Below, in pieces: positions 34,440-43,361 of a stretch of 64,000 nucleotides of DNA. Each line of letters begins with the position of its first letter. Positions within the stretch are counted from its first letter, which is position 1. Source of the stretch: Chitinophagaceae bacterium (GTDB taxonomy: Bacteria; Bacteroidota; Bacteroidia; Chitinophagales; Chitinophagaceae); the NCBI GenBank assembly GCA_025360525.1, contig JANYCA010000055.1, positions 1 to 64,000 on the forward strand. Direction: 5' to 3'. Under the pieces are notes generated by a model that was not told where the DNA came from, did not search any database, and saw only the letters and a program-made list of their open reading frames with translations. Position numbers and translations under genes: made by a program.

Positions 34440-36839
34440 ATGAGATACAAAGTTGGATTAACTCTCTTTATAACAATTAGTCTCTCTACGGTATTTTCAC
34501 AGACCACTAAAAAAGTTGGAACTATTGGTAAATACAAATTCATCCAATACACCGATAATATTATAAAAATTATTTACCAGCCAGCAAATTACAAAACGAA
34601 TGAATGTGTGAGTAATGCCGTGTTAATAAAGCCTTCAGCAAAAAAATCCAATCAAACGTTAAACGAATTCTCACAAAATAGCCAAGTAACCATTTCATTT
34701 AAAAACCATACTATTAAACTGGATAACGGTACCATTTCAATTGATAAAAACGAGGTATTTAAATTAGACAGCATATTTAATAGAAATGGTTTTCGAGGAT
34801 TTAGTTTCAAACTATCCGCAGATGAAAAAATATTTGGCGGCGGAGAAAGAGCTTTGCCACTAAACAGAAGAGGCTATAAATTTGATTTATACAATAACCC
34901 CTGGTATGGTTACAGCGAGGGGGCGGATAATTTAAATTTTTCTATCCCATTTTTTACTTCATCCAAAGGTTATGCTTTATTTTTCGATAACGTTTCTAAA
35001 GGTTATGCAGATATAGGCAAAACGAACAGCGATGTTTTTGATGTGGGGTTTGTTAGTGGAGAGCTGAATGTGTATTTAATTATCGGTAACAATTACAAAG
35101 AATTACTATCCTCTTATTTTGAGTTAACGGGGACACAGCCTTTACCTCCTCGTTGGGCAATGGGCAATTTTATGAGTCGTTTTGGATACAGCAGTGAAGC
35201 TCACATGAAGGGCATACTATCTGCAATGCAAACCGAAAACATCCCTGTCGATGCTGTTATTTTTGATTTATTTTGGTTTGGTGACAGTATTAAAAATACT
35301 TTGGGCAACTTGCAATGGATGAATAAATCAAAATGGCCAGCTCCAAAAAAAATGATTACAGATCTTATTAAACAACATATTAACAGCATATTAATTACGG
35401 AACCTTTTATTTTAAAAGGAACAAGAACTTACAATGACGCCGCCCGGTATTTAGCAACAGACAGTTTGGGAAACCCTTTTTCATTAACCAATTTTTACTT
35501 TGGCGAAGGTGGAGTGCTGGATATTTTTAGAAAAGATGCAGGCAATTGGATATGGAATAATCATTATAAACGACAAATTGCAAATGGGGTTACAGGCTGG
35601 TGGACAGATTTAGGCGAACCAGAAAAACATCCTTTTCAAATGATGCATAATCTTGCTGACATTGGATATAAACGAAAATTTGGCGCCGATGAAGTACACA
35701 ATGCATATGGGCATTACTGGAACCAGTTTTTGTTTAACCATTATCTTAAGGATTATCCGGAAACCCGGCTTTTTCATCTCAATAGATCTGGCTTCGCTGG
35801 CAGTCAGCGCTACAGTATTTTTCCATGGAGCGGTGATGTAAGCAGAAGTTGGAGCGGCTTAAAAGCACAAATACCTTTAATGCTCGGCATGAGCATGAGT
35901 GGTATTCCATACATACATGCAGATGCTGGCGGCTTTGCAGGCGGCGAAGGTGACAATGAGCTCTATGTACGTTGGTTGCAGTTTGCCTCGTTCACGCCTA
36001 TTTTCAGGCCGCATGGTACAGCATTGGGAGATATTGATAAAAATGCATTTAGCTTCCCAAGCGAACCAGCTTTAATTGAACAACCATTTAGAGACTATGC
36101 AAAAGAGGTGGTAAAAAGAAGGTATGCAATGTTGCCCTATAATTATACATTGGCTTACAGGCAAGCTGCAAAAGGACAACCCCTTGTTGCTCCATTGTAT
36201 TATTATTATCCAAAAGACTCAACTACTACTAACATCCAGAATGAGTTTATGTGGGGAGAAAATATATTGGTAGCCCCTATTCTGGAAAAGGGCATCCGCA
36301 AAAGAAGTGTTTACCTGCCAGCAGGTAAATGGTATTCTTTTAATGAGGATAAACTAATTGAAGGAGGGATGGTAACCACTGCTGCTGCAGACATCAACCA
36401 AATTCCTTTTTATATTAAGGAAGGCAGCTTTATTATAACAAACAGCAATGCTACATTAACAAATACTGCTGGCATTACCAATGATGAATTATTGGTTGAC
36501 TACTATTACAGCAAACTGCCATCAAACTATGATTTATATGAAGACGACGGCATCAGTAAAAATGCCATTAAAAACAACCAGTTCCAGCTAATTAGTTTTA
36601 AAGCGCTCAATGCAGATAAAAAAATATCTTACAGTATCAATACCAACGGCTGCAATTTTAAAGGTAAATTATCTAGTCGGAAATTGAAATTCACATTGCA
36701 TGGTTTACCACTTAGCAAAGCTGATCTATACATCAATGGTAAATATATCGAGCACTTAATTCAACAGGATATACAAGGTGGATTATATAGATTCACGGTA
36801 AACTTTAATAACAAACTATTGACAATAGAAATAAAATAA
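34440..36839 (+). CDS. GH31 alpha-glucosidase, secreted
   Basis: The 799-residue enzyme has a signal peptide (cleavage near VFSQ), an N-terminal beta domain with the GGERALPLNRRG motif, the GH31 barrel, and a C-terminal DUF5110-like beta domain. The Asp nucleophile lies in WWTDLGEPE (about residue 391) and the acid/base Asp in PWSGDVSRSW (about 465). It releases glucose from the non-reducing ends of alpha-glucans in the periplasm. The 250-base gap before it shows no clear gene; a 62-codon frame at 34292 looks spurious. It overlaps prmA by one base (TAATG). Confidence 0.92.
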   Translation: MRYKVGLTLFITISLSTVFSQTTKKVGTIGKYKFIQYTDNIIKIIYQPANYKTNECVSNAVLIKPSAKKSNQTLNEFSQNSQVTISFKNHTIKLDNGTISIDKNEVFKLDSIFNRNGFRGFSFKLSADEKIFGGGERALPLNRRGYKFDLYNNPWYGYSEGADNLNFSIPFFTSSKGYALFFDNVSKGYADIGKTNSDVFDVGFVSGELNVYLIIGNNYKELLSSYFELTGTQPLPPRWAMGNFMSRFGYSSEAHMKGILSAMQTENIPVDAVIFDLFWFGDSIKNTLGNLQWMNKSKWPAPKKMITDLIKQHINSILITEPFILKGTRTYNDAARYLATDSLGNPFSLTNFYFGEGGVLDIFRKDAGNWIWNNHYKRQIANGVTGWWTDLGEPEKHPFQMMHNLADIGYKRKFGADEVHNAYGHYWNQFLFNHYLKDYPETRLFHLNRSGFAGSQRYSIFPWSGDVSRSWSGLKAQIPLMLGMSMSGIPYIHADAGGFAGGEGDNELYVRWLQFASFTPIFRPHGTALGDIDKNAFSFPSEPALIEQPFRDYAKEVVKRRYAMLPYNYTLAYRQAAKGQPLVAPLYYYYPKDSTTTNIQNEFMWGENILVAPILEKGIRKRSVYLPAGKWYSFNEDKLIEGGMVTTAAADINQIPFYIKEGSFIITNSNATLTNTAGITNDELLVDYYYSKLPSNYDLYEDDGISKNAIKNNQFQLISFKALNADKKISYSINTNGCNFKGKLSSRKLKFTLHGLPLSKADLYINGKYIEHLIQQDIQGGLYRFTVNFNNKLLTIEIK

Positions 36840-37660
36840 TGAACTATTTACAATTTGACTTTGAAGTTGCGCCGGGAGAAAAAACCGAAGCACTCATTGC
36901 TGTTTTGGACAATTTTAATTTTGAAGGGTTTGAAGAAACGGACTTTTGCTTAAAAGCATTTATCGCAGAAGATAAACTAGACGATGAAAGCATTGCCACT
37001 ATAACACAACTATTTCCCGACATCTTGTTCAAAAAATCTTCCATTGAGAACATAAACTGGAACCAGCAATGGGAAGAAAATTTTCATCCCGTAATTGTTG
37101 GAGAATTTGTAGCAATCCGTGCACACTTTCATCTACCCATAACCGATGTTCAGCACGAAATTATCATCACACCAAAAATGAGTTTTGGTACCGGGCATCA
37201 TGCAACTACCCACATGATGATTGAATTGATGCAAGCAATTAATTTTGAAGACAAGAAAATAGTTGACTTCGGCACAGGCACAGGTGTGTTGGCTATTTTA
37301 GCAGAGAAAATGGGTGCGGCCGAGGTATTAGCCATCGATAATGATGAATGGAGCATAGAAAATTCTAAAGAGAATTTTGTACAAAACAATTGTGTGGCAA
37401 TTAAAATTGTACTCGATGATTCAATTAAAACACCTGATATATTTGATGTTATACTGGCTAATATCAACCTGAATATTATCCTAAGCAACTTTAATACAAT
37501 TGCAAGAACCGCCAATGACGATGCTATTATTTTGCTAAGCGGTTTTTTAAAACAAGATGAAGAAGCTATCAAAAACGCTTTAATTGCAAACAATTTAGGA
37601 TATAAAAACACGTTACAAAGAGGCGAATGGATAGCAATTACAGCGGAAAATAAAAGATAA
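36839..37660 (+). CDS. prmA: Ribosomal protein L11 methyltransferase
   Basis: The 273-residue SAM-dependent enzyme methylates lysines of L11. Motifs are FGTGHHATTHMMIE (PrmA signature), VDFGTGTGVLAILA (SAM motif I) and DVILANINLNII (the active-site N/D-PP-equivalent region). The ferredoxin-like N-terminal domain (1-60) binds L11. Coupling to the GH31 gene by a shared TAATG is positional only; there is no functional link known. Confidence 0.94.
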   Translation: MNYLQFDFEVAPGEKTEALIAVLDNFNFEGFEETDFCLKAFIAEDKLDDESIATITQLFPDILFKKSSIENINWNQQWEENFHPVIVGEFVAIRAHFHLPITDVQHEIIITPKMSFGTGHHATTHMMIELMQAINFEDKKIVDFGTGTGVLAILAEKMGAAEVLAIDNDEWSIENSKENFVQNNCVAIKIVLDDSIKTPDIFDVILANINLNIILSNFNTIARTANDDAIILLSGFLKQDEEAIKNALIANNLGYKNTLQRGEWIAITAENKR

Positions 37661-37738
37661 TTCGCTATTGTTTATATTAATAAATCGTTAATCAAGGTTA
37701 AAATTTCAATACATTTGCTTCAAACTCAGCATTAAACT

Positions 37739-38389
37739 ATGAAGGAATTACTTCTTATAATAATTGCTTATTTAATAGGTTCAATACCTACTGCATTAAT
37801 CATCAGCACAAAGTTTTTTGGGGTTGATATTCGTGATTATGGTAGCGGCAATATGGGTGCAACAAATACTTTCAGGGTTTTGGGTTCCAAGTTTGGAACA
37901 GTTGTAATGATATTTGATATTTTGAAGGGAATGCTTGCTGTTGGTTTGTTTTATTTTCTCCCTTTTTATATTCACAATGAATGGGACCGTACCAATCTGA
38001 TGGTGGGTCTTGGGCTCGCAGCGGTGATGGGGCACATTTTCCCCATTTTTGCCCAGTACAAAGGCGGGAAAGGTGTAGCGACGCTTTTTGGGATGATATT
38101 GGCAGTACAACCCGTGATAGCACTAAGTTGTGTGGGGGTATTTCTTTTAGTGCTTTTTTTAACAAGGTATGTATCGTTGAGCTCTATTATTGCAGGCATC
38201 GCATTGCCTGTTTGTGTATTATGGATTTGGAATGATGACGTAGTTGTGTACAGAATTTTTGCTGTGTTAGTTGCCTGTTTAATAATTCTTACCCATCAAA
38301 AAAATATCATAAAAATCTTAAGGGGTAATGAAAGCCGCATCCCTATTTTGAAATACAGGGATAGAAAAAAAGCCGCAAATTCAAAATAA
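37739..38389 (+). CDS. plsY: Glycerol-3-phosphate acyltransferase PlsY
   Basis: The 216-residue inner-membrane enzyme transfers acyl groups from acyl-phosphate to glycerol-3-phosphate, the first step of phospholipid synthesis. Motifs are GSIPTALI, DYGSGNMGATNTFRVLG and KGGKGVATLFG, the three conserved PlsY cytoplasmic loops. About five membrane segments are visible. Length is normal. It lies 78 bases after prmA. Confidence 0.95.
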   Translation: MKELLLIIIAYLIGSIPTALIISTKFFGVDIRDYGSGNMGATNTFRVLGSKFGTVVMIFDILKGMLAVGLFYFLPFYIHNEWDRTNLMVGLGLAAVMGHIFPIFAQYKGGKGVATLFGMILAVQPVIALSCVGVFLLVLFLTRYVSLSSIIAGIALPVCVLWIWNDDVVVYRIFAVLVACLIILTHQKNIIKILRGNESRIPILKYRDRKKAANSK

Positions 38390-38522
38390 AAATCTCCTTT
38401 TTAATATCAATTTAACTACTCCCCTTCTTGTTTCGTTGATCGTTATTTCAATCTTGGTACATCAATTGTTTATGTACAATAGATTAGTTTATAGTGAAAT
38501 CTTTAAAATTCAAAAAAACCAA

Positions 38523-39329
38523 ATGAAAAAGATAACAATCCTAAGTCTTGTACTTTCCCTTTGCTGGATAGCTTGTTCAAGAAATGCTGTTACAGGCCGT
38601 AATCAATTGAGTTTAATACCTGAAGCTCAACTACAACAAATGGCTGTAGGTGAATACCAGTCTTTTTTATCAACCAATAAAGTAGTTTCTAGCAGTAACA
38701 ATAAAGATGCTGAAATGGTAAAAAGAGTTGGTTCAAGAATCGCTTCAGCAATTACATCTTACTACACAAAAAAGGGTAATGCCGAATTAATGAATGGTTA
38801 TAGATGGGAGTTCAATTTAGTTGATAACAAGGAGGTAAATGCGTGGTGCATGCCCGGAGGTAAAGTGGTGGTTTATACTGGATTATTACCAATTGCCCAA
38901 AATGAAGCGGCGCTTGCAATAGTATTAGGACATGAAATAACCCATGCGGTAGCCGGTCATGGAAATGAACGTATGAGTCAGGGGATGGTTGCCCAGGGCT
39001 TGGGTGCAGTTGGCGATATGCTCACAAGTAACAATCCAAAGGTAAACAGTATATTTAATAATACATTTGGATTGGGTGCACAGGTTGGAGTTTTGCTCCC
39101 AAATTCACGCAAACAGGAATACGAAGCAGATCGGTTTGGATTAATATTTGCAGCTATGGCTGGTTACAATCCAAGAGAAGCGATACCATTTTGGACACGA
39201 ATGTCTCAGGGCGGTGGACAAAAGCCTCCTGAGTTTTTAGCTACCCATCCATCGGATGAAAACCGGATTGCCAGATTGCAAGGGTATATGAATGAAGCAC
39301 TTAAATACTATCAGCCGGTAAAAAGATAA
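38523..39329 (+). CDS. M48 family metallopeptidase, lipoprotein
   Basis: I chose the ATG at 38523 because it gives a lipoprotein signal with lipobox WIAC; a longer frame from 38436 buries it. The protein is 268 residues. The zinc site HEITHAVAGHG and the third ligand in QEYEADRFG match M48 (BepA/Oma1-like) peptidases, which handle misfolded outer-membrane proteins. The ATHPSDENR segment near the C-terminus is also conserved in the family. Periplasmic, membrane-anchored. Confidence 0.93.
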   Translation: MKKITILSLVLSLCWIACSRNAVTGRNQLSLIPEAQLQQMAVGEYQSFLSTNKVVSSSNNKDAEMVKRVGSRIASAITSYYTKKGNAELMNGYRWEFNLVDNKEVNAWCMPGGKVVVYTGLLPIAQNEAALAIVLGHEITHAVAGHGNERMSQGMVAQGLGAVGDMLTSNNPKVNSIFNNTFGLGAQVGVLLPNSRKQEYEADRFGLIFAAMAGYNPREAIPFWTRMSQGGGQKPPEFLATHPSDENRIARLQGYMNEALKYYQPVKR

Positions 39330-39376
39330 TACGTAAGCTTGCTGGTAATGAGGTAGAAACATCAATTATCATTTTT

Positions 39377-39408
39377 TTCGGGACTTCTGATAATTTAATT
39401 TACCTTTG
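39377..39408 (+). promoter_or_regulatory. Candidate promoter for the gene at 39429
   Basis: TAccTTTG (39401-39408) matches the -7 consensus, and ttcg (39377-39380), one base off the -33 TTTG box, lies 20 bases upstream. The ATG is 20 bases downstream. Confidence 0.4.
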
Positions 39409-39428
39409 CAGTCCAGAAAATACAAATT

Positions 39429-40094
39429 ATGGAAGTACTAGCGCCGTCATTAAGTGTATTCGAAAAAATTAATTTGCAAGATGAAAAAAACCTATTAATA
39501 CAGGGTTTGCCTTCTACTATAGAAAAGCAATTTGCAAAGTTGTCATTTTCAAAAAATGTAACTCCACTCTTAAAAATTCGGAAAATAGATTTTGCCCTGA
39601 TTTTCGCCATCACCCATAGTCAGTTAAATAATATTCTTAAAGATGTAGCACCTGCATTGCAGGATGATGCTAAGCTTTGGGTTGCATACCCGAAGGTATC
39701 TTCTAAAATTGTAAGTGACCTCGCCAGAGATTGCAACTGGAAATGTATTAAAGATTTAAATCTTGAGTGTGTAAGATCAATTGCACTGGATAATGTGTGG
39801 TGCGCTATGCGATTTAAAAAGGGAGATAAAATTGCTCCTGCAATTACTACAACAGGCATTAGTGTAAAGGGAATTGATCTCGAAAAAAGAACAATAGAAT
39901 TACCGGCTGAATTGGTGGAACTATTCAGTAAGAATAAAAAAGCCAAAGCTTTCTTTCAAACGCTTTCATTAACCAACAGAAAAGAATATATTCTTTGGAT
40001 AAATGGCGCTAAAAAAGAAGAGACCAAACAAGCCAGATTAGAATCTACAATAGAAAAATTATCAATAGGAAAAAGAAATCCAGCTGATAAGTAA
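39429..40094 (+). CDS. YdeI/OmpD-associated (OmdA) domain protein
   Basis: The 221-residue protein has an unrecognised alpha/beta N-terminal part (1-125; a fold like DUF3052 proteins is possible) and a C-terminal OmdA-like domain (about 155-215). The latter shows PAELVELFSKNKKAKAFFQTL followed by RKEYILWINGAKKEETKQ and KLSIGK. Proteins of this family are cytoplasmic and of unknown activity; one is linked to bacteriocin protection. It stands alone between the M48 gene and a convergent gene. Confidence 0.75.
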   Translation: MEVLAPSLSVFEKINLQDEKNLLIQGLPSTIEKQFAKLSFSKNVTPLLKIRKIDFALIFAITHSQLNNILKDVAPALQDDAKLWVAYPKVSSKIVSDLARDCNWKCIKDLNLECVRSIALDNVWCAMRFKKGDKIAPAITTTGISVKGIDLEKRTIELPAELVELFSKNKKAKAFFQTLSLTNRKEYILWINGAKKEETKQARLESTIEKLSIGKRNPADK

Positions 40095-40099
40095 TAGTT

Positions 40100-40621
40100 T
40101 TAACTCACCAAAGAAGGAAAATTTAGCCTGCCAGATAACCAACTGGCTCTAACCACTTGTCTCCATTGACTAATTAACTCACGCTTGGTTGTAATTGTAT
40201 TATTAAAATACAACGTTTCTGCATTAAGCGAGCCTTCGTGAACTGCTGATTTTAATTGAGATATGTGCAATAATTTAATTTCTTTATTTATTTCAAACGC
40301 TAGCAGCTGTCGGTCAAACATGCTGACACCGTGTTTACTTTCTATCATCTTTATTACATGTACAGAACTGTCTGTGCTGCACCCCCCAACTGATGTAGCG
40401 GACTCATCTGCAATAATTACGATAAACTGATTATAAAACAAACCAGCAAACCCTTTAACTGGGGTTCCATGACTTTTCCATACTGAAATAAACTGGTTTA
40501 AAAAAGACATTACCTCTGTTGACTCTTCGCTATTAAAGCTACGGTTGCTTTGATAAATCCAAACCCTTGAATTATCAGAAAAATCTGCAGGAATCAGTTC
40601 TATGTGTTGTTGTAAATTCAT
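40100..40621 (-). CDS. Conserved Bacteroidota protein of unknown function
   Basis: The 173-residue protein has a recognisable pattern, VWIYQSNRSFNSEE, a central FIVIIADES and a GGCSTDSSV motif. Homologs with this pattern are often labelled ABC transporter ATPase, but I see no Walker A or B motif, so that label is not supported. The Cys-Ser/Thr-Asp cluster may be a functional site. It lies 44 bases downstream of the Fe-S protein gene on the same strand and may be co-transcribed. Confidence 0.7.
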   Translation of the reverse strand: MNLQQHIELIPADFSDNSRVWIYQSNRSFNSEESTEVMSFLNQFISVWKSHGTPVKGFAGLFYNQFIVIIADESATSVGGCSTDSSVHVIKMIESKHGVSMFDRQLLAFEINKEIKLLHISQLKSAVHEGSLNAETLYFNNTITTKRELISQWRQVVRASWLSGRLNFPSLVS

Positions 40622-40665
40622 TATTTATTTTTTTAAGACTGGATAATTATAAAATAAAGCAGGCA

Positions 40666-41445
40666 TTAGCTCATTGAAGCAGCTATTAGCTCTGCAATAT
40701 CCAGTACAGCTACCTCATCTTCTCTATTACTGTTTTTTACTCCATCTGTTAACATGGTATTGCAAAAGGGGCAGGCAGCTGCAATTACAGTTGCTCCGGT
40801 TTCTAAAGCTTCATTGGTTCTTTCTAAATTAATTCTTGAAGTTCCGTTTTCTTCTTCCTTAAACATCTGTGCACCACCGGCGCCACAACACAATCCGTTA
40901 GATTTGCATCGCTTCATTTCAACTAATTCCACATCTAATGCTTCTAAAACTTTTCTAGGTGCTTCATAAATATTATTAGACCTTCCCAGGTAACAACTGT
41001 CATGATAAGTAATTTTTTTACCCTTGAATATGCCTCCCCCACTCATAGTAATTTTCCCTTCATCAATTAATTGCTGCAAAAAAGTAGCATGATGGATGAC
41101 TTCATAATTCCCGCCTAATTCCGGGTATTCATTTTTTAGGGTATTGAAGCAATGCGGACAGGCTGTAACAATTTTTTTAATGCCATATCCGTTAAGAATA
41201 GTGATGTTCTGGTAAGCCATCATTTGGAACATAAACTCATTTCCTGCCCTGCGTGCTGGGTCGCCGGTGCACATTTCTTCTTTACCAAGAATGGCATATT
41301 TCACTTGTACTTTATCTAAAATTGTTACAAAGGCTTTGGTTATTTTTTGCGCACGCTGGTCGTAACTTCCTGCACATCCTACCCAAAAAAGAACTTCCGG
41401 CGACTGGCCGCTGGCCGCTAATTCGGCCATTACTGGTACATGCAT
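40666..41445 (-). CDS. CCG-domain (Fe-S)-binding oxidoreductase subunit
   Basis: The 259-residue protein has two cysteine-rich (CCG) domains. The first has WVGCAGSYDQ and ACPHCFNTLKNEYP; the second has HDSCYLG, LCCGAGGAQMF and AACPFCNTML. Such domains in HdrB/GlpC-like and lactate dehydrogenase complex proteins bind a noncanonical Fe-S cluster for electron transfer. The usual adjacent ferredoxin-type subunit is not visible here. It lies 76 bases after the FAD oxidoreductase gene of the PKS operon, and may or may not be part of it. Confidence 0.87.
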   Translation of the reverse strand: MHVPVMAELAASGQSPEVLFWVGCAGSYDQRAQKITKAFVTILDKVQVKYAILGKEEMCTGDPARRAGNEFMFQMMAYQNITILNGYGIKKIVTACPHCFNTLKNEYPELGGNYEVIHHATFLQQLIDEGKITMSGGGIFKGKKITYHDSCYLGRSNNIYEAPRKVLEALDVELVEMKRCKSNGLCCGAGGAQMFKEEENGTSRINLERTNEALETGATVIAAACPFCNTMLTDGVKNSNREDEVAVLDIAELIAASMS

Positions 41446-41521
41446 AACGTTGGTTTAGAATACAACAAAAGTAGATAATTGTAAGTTCATTTCACTTATA
41501 ACCACTTAAAACAATTGCTCG

Positions 41522-42661
41522 TTAAAAAGTCTCTCCATGGGTTTGCTTAATTAATTGATTTGTTAGCCAGGGGAAACGCTTCATTGTGCCGATGAATATA
41601 TTTGTAGCCCAAACTTTTCCAAACAGGCTTTGTATTAGCCTCCCATACTTAAGTCGTTTACGAAACGTTTTATTCCAGTGAGCAGAGTAGTTTTCCTCCA
41701 GCGTTTGTCGTAAAATATTGTTGTTTAAATACTCGGTAATATAGCCGCAGGCTATTTTGCTACTGTGTAATGCCATACTCATTCCGTTGCCACAAAGCGG
41801 GGTAATTAATCCTGCAGCATCCCCCAATAGCAACACGTGATTATCTATTTGTGTTTTTCTATTAAATGAAATTTGCGAAATTGTAACAGGTGACTGGTAC
41901 AAAAACTCACTATTTTCGAAGATACTTTTAAGATGTTTATTTTGATGCAATACCTTTTTTTCCATAGCAGCAATACTGTTATTGTTGGCCTTTAAGTTTG
42001 CGGCATTGGTTAAATAACAAAGGCAAAACTTACCGTCTTCAATGGCAGAGATACCACAGTAACCATCCTTAAAATTATGCAGCGCAATCAGGTTGGTGGC
42101 AAAGTCAGTTTTAATGTGATATTTTACACCAATATAGTTATTGAGTTTATTGTTTTTTTTACTGATAAACTTTCTCCGCCATTTTACATCAAGATTACTG
42201 CGCTTGCCAAAACTACCACAGCACACTTTACAATAAAACTGTGAGGAGCCCGCAGTAATGGTGAATTGATCATTTGAAAAAACGACATCATCTACCCTGC
42301 AATTTTCCAGCACTTTAACCCCTTTTTGCTCTGCGATATTTTTTAATTGATGGTCGAGTGTATATCTGCTTATTCCAAAACCGCCCAACGGCAAAGACTG
42401 TTTCAGGGAATTACCGCCGGGAGCTGTTACCAACAAATTTTTAATAATTGGCAAATGCATTTGAGTTAATTTAACCCCAAGTGATTCAATAAAATTCCAA
42501 CTCTCCATACTTATGTACTCACCACAAACTTTGTGAAATGGATATTGCTCCTTTTCAAATAGCGCAACCGAAAACTCCGCCTTGGCAAGTTGAATGCTAA
42601 GGGACAGACCAGCAAGCCCACCACCAATAATTATGGCATCAAAGTAAGTTGGTTCATTCAT
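41522..42661 (-). CDS. FAD-dependent oxidoreductase of the type III PKS operon
   Basis: The 379-residue flavoprotein has a GGGLAGLS FAD motif (residues 13-20), a YPFHKVCGEYIS segment like geranylgeranyl reductase family members, and a GDAAGLITPLCGNGM second FAD motif. The likely role is reduction of prenyl double bonds or hydroxylation of a phenolic ring. It overlaps the methyltransferase gene by 8 bases, so its product probably acts in the same pathway. Compare SrsC of Streptomyces griseus, a flavoprotein hydroxylase in a phenolic lipid operon (established); relation to this one is inferred. Confidence 0.85.
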   Translation of the reverse strand: MNEPTYFDAIIIGGGLAGLSLSIQLAKAEFSVALFEKEQYPFHKVCGEYISMESWNFIESLGVKLTQMHLPIIKNLLVTAPGGNSLKQSLPLGGFGISRYTLDHQLKNIAEQKGVKVLENCRVDDVVFSNDQFTITAGSSQFYCKVCCGSFGKRSNLDVKWRRKFISKKNNKLNNYIGVKYHIKTDFATNLIALHNFKDGYCGISAIEDGKFCLCYLTNAANLKANNNSIAAMEKKVLHQNKHLKSIFENSEFLYQSPVTISQISFNRKTQIDNHVLLLGDAAGLITPLCGNGMSMALHSSKIACGYITEYLNNNILRQTLEENYSAHWNKTFRKRLKYGRLIQSLFGKVWATNIFIGTMKRFPWLTNQLIKQTHGETF

Positions 42662-43361
42662 GACTGTAAATTACCAGGAACCGGAAAGCCCATTTCCATT
42701 GTATCGAATAGTTTTTTATGGCAGTTATATCAAACAACGTTTGCCAGTCATTTCTCGTAAAACTCCTTGCTACGGAAAGTGGGGCATCATTTTTTACAAG
42801 ATACGAGGATGAAAATAGTTTGGTAATCCATCCGATGGAATAGTAAGCCAGCGGATGTCTTTGTAGATCATTAATAAAAAAACCCTTACTGCAATTAAGT
42901 TTCATCCAACGGAGCATATTTACAAGATCGTTATTACTAAAGTGATGGCAAAACAAGGAAGAAAAAATAATATCCGGTTTGGTAGTCCCAAACGAAGCGG
43001 CTGCATAATCATTTTGTATCCATACTGCATCTAGATAAGCACATTGCGATTTAGCAAAGTCTATGCATTCTTTCTTAATATCGATTCCTATAAATTGTAC
43101 AGGTATTTTATTTTTATTACACCAGGTATTAATTGCTCTTAAATTATCTCCACCACCGCATCCAATTTCACAAATGGTTACCACTTTATTTGCAGGTAAT
43201 CGTTTTAGTATTGCTTTAACTCCAGCCAGGGTGATAGCATGCCCACCGAGGAATGTGTTGATGGTATTAAGCTCTTTCATATTTTGCTTTACATCATCGA
43301 ATGGAATATCATCTCTGTCCAGTAACTCCTTTGCAGGCGATCTTTCTTTTAAATTAACCAT
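42654..43361 (-). CDS. Class I SAM-dependent methyltransferase of the type III PKS operon
   Basis: The 235-residue protein has SAM motif I ICEIGCGGGDNLRAI (about residues 60-74) and a second acidic motif in FIGIDIKKE. In position and family it fits a phenol O- or C-methyltransferase acting on the type III PKS product. It overlaps the PKS gene by 8 bases and the FAD gene by 8 bases. The acceptor is not known. Confidence 0.85.
   Translation of the reverse strand: MVNLKERSPAKELLDRDDIPFDDVKQNMKELNTINTFLGGHAITLAGVKAILKRLPANKVVTICEIGCGGGDNLRAINTWCNKNKIPVQFIGIDIKKECIDFAKSQCAYLDAVWIQNDYAAASFGTTKPDIIFSSLFCHHFSNNDLVNMLRWMKLNCSKGFFINDLQRHPLAYYSIGWITKLFSSSYLVKNDAPLSVARSFTRNDWQTLFDITAIKNYSIQWKWAFRFLVIYSHE

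Noticed and set aside
34292..34480. 62-codon frame before the GH31 gene
   Set aside because: It overlaps the GH31 start by 41 bases and has no recognisable features; GH31 has a proper signal peptide at its own start.
40100..40621. ABC transporter ATPase label
   Set aside because: No Walker A, Walker B or signature motif can be seen.
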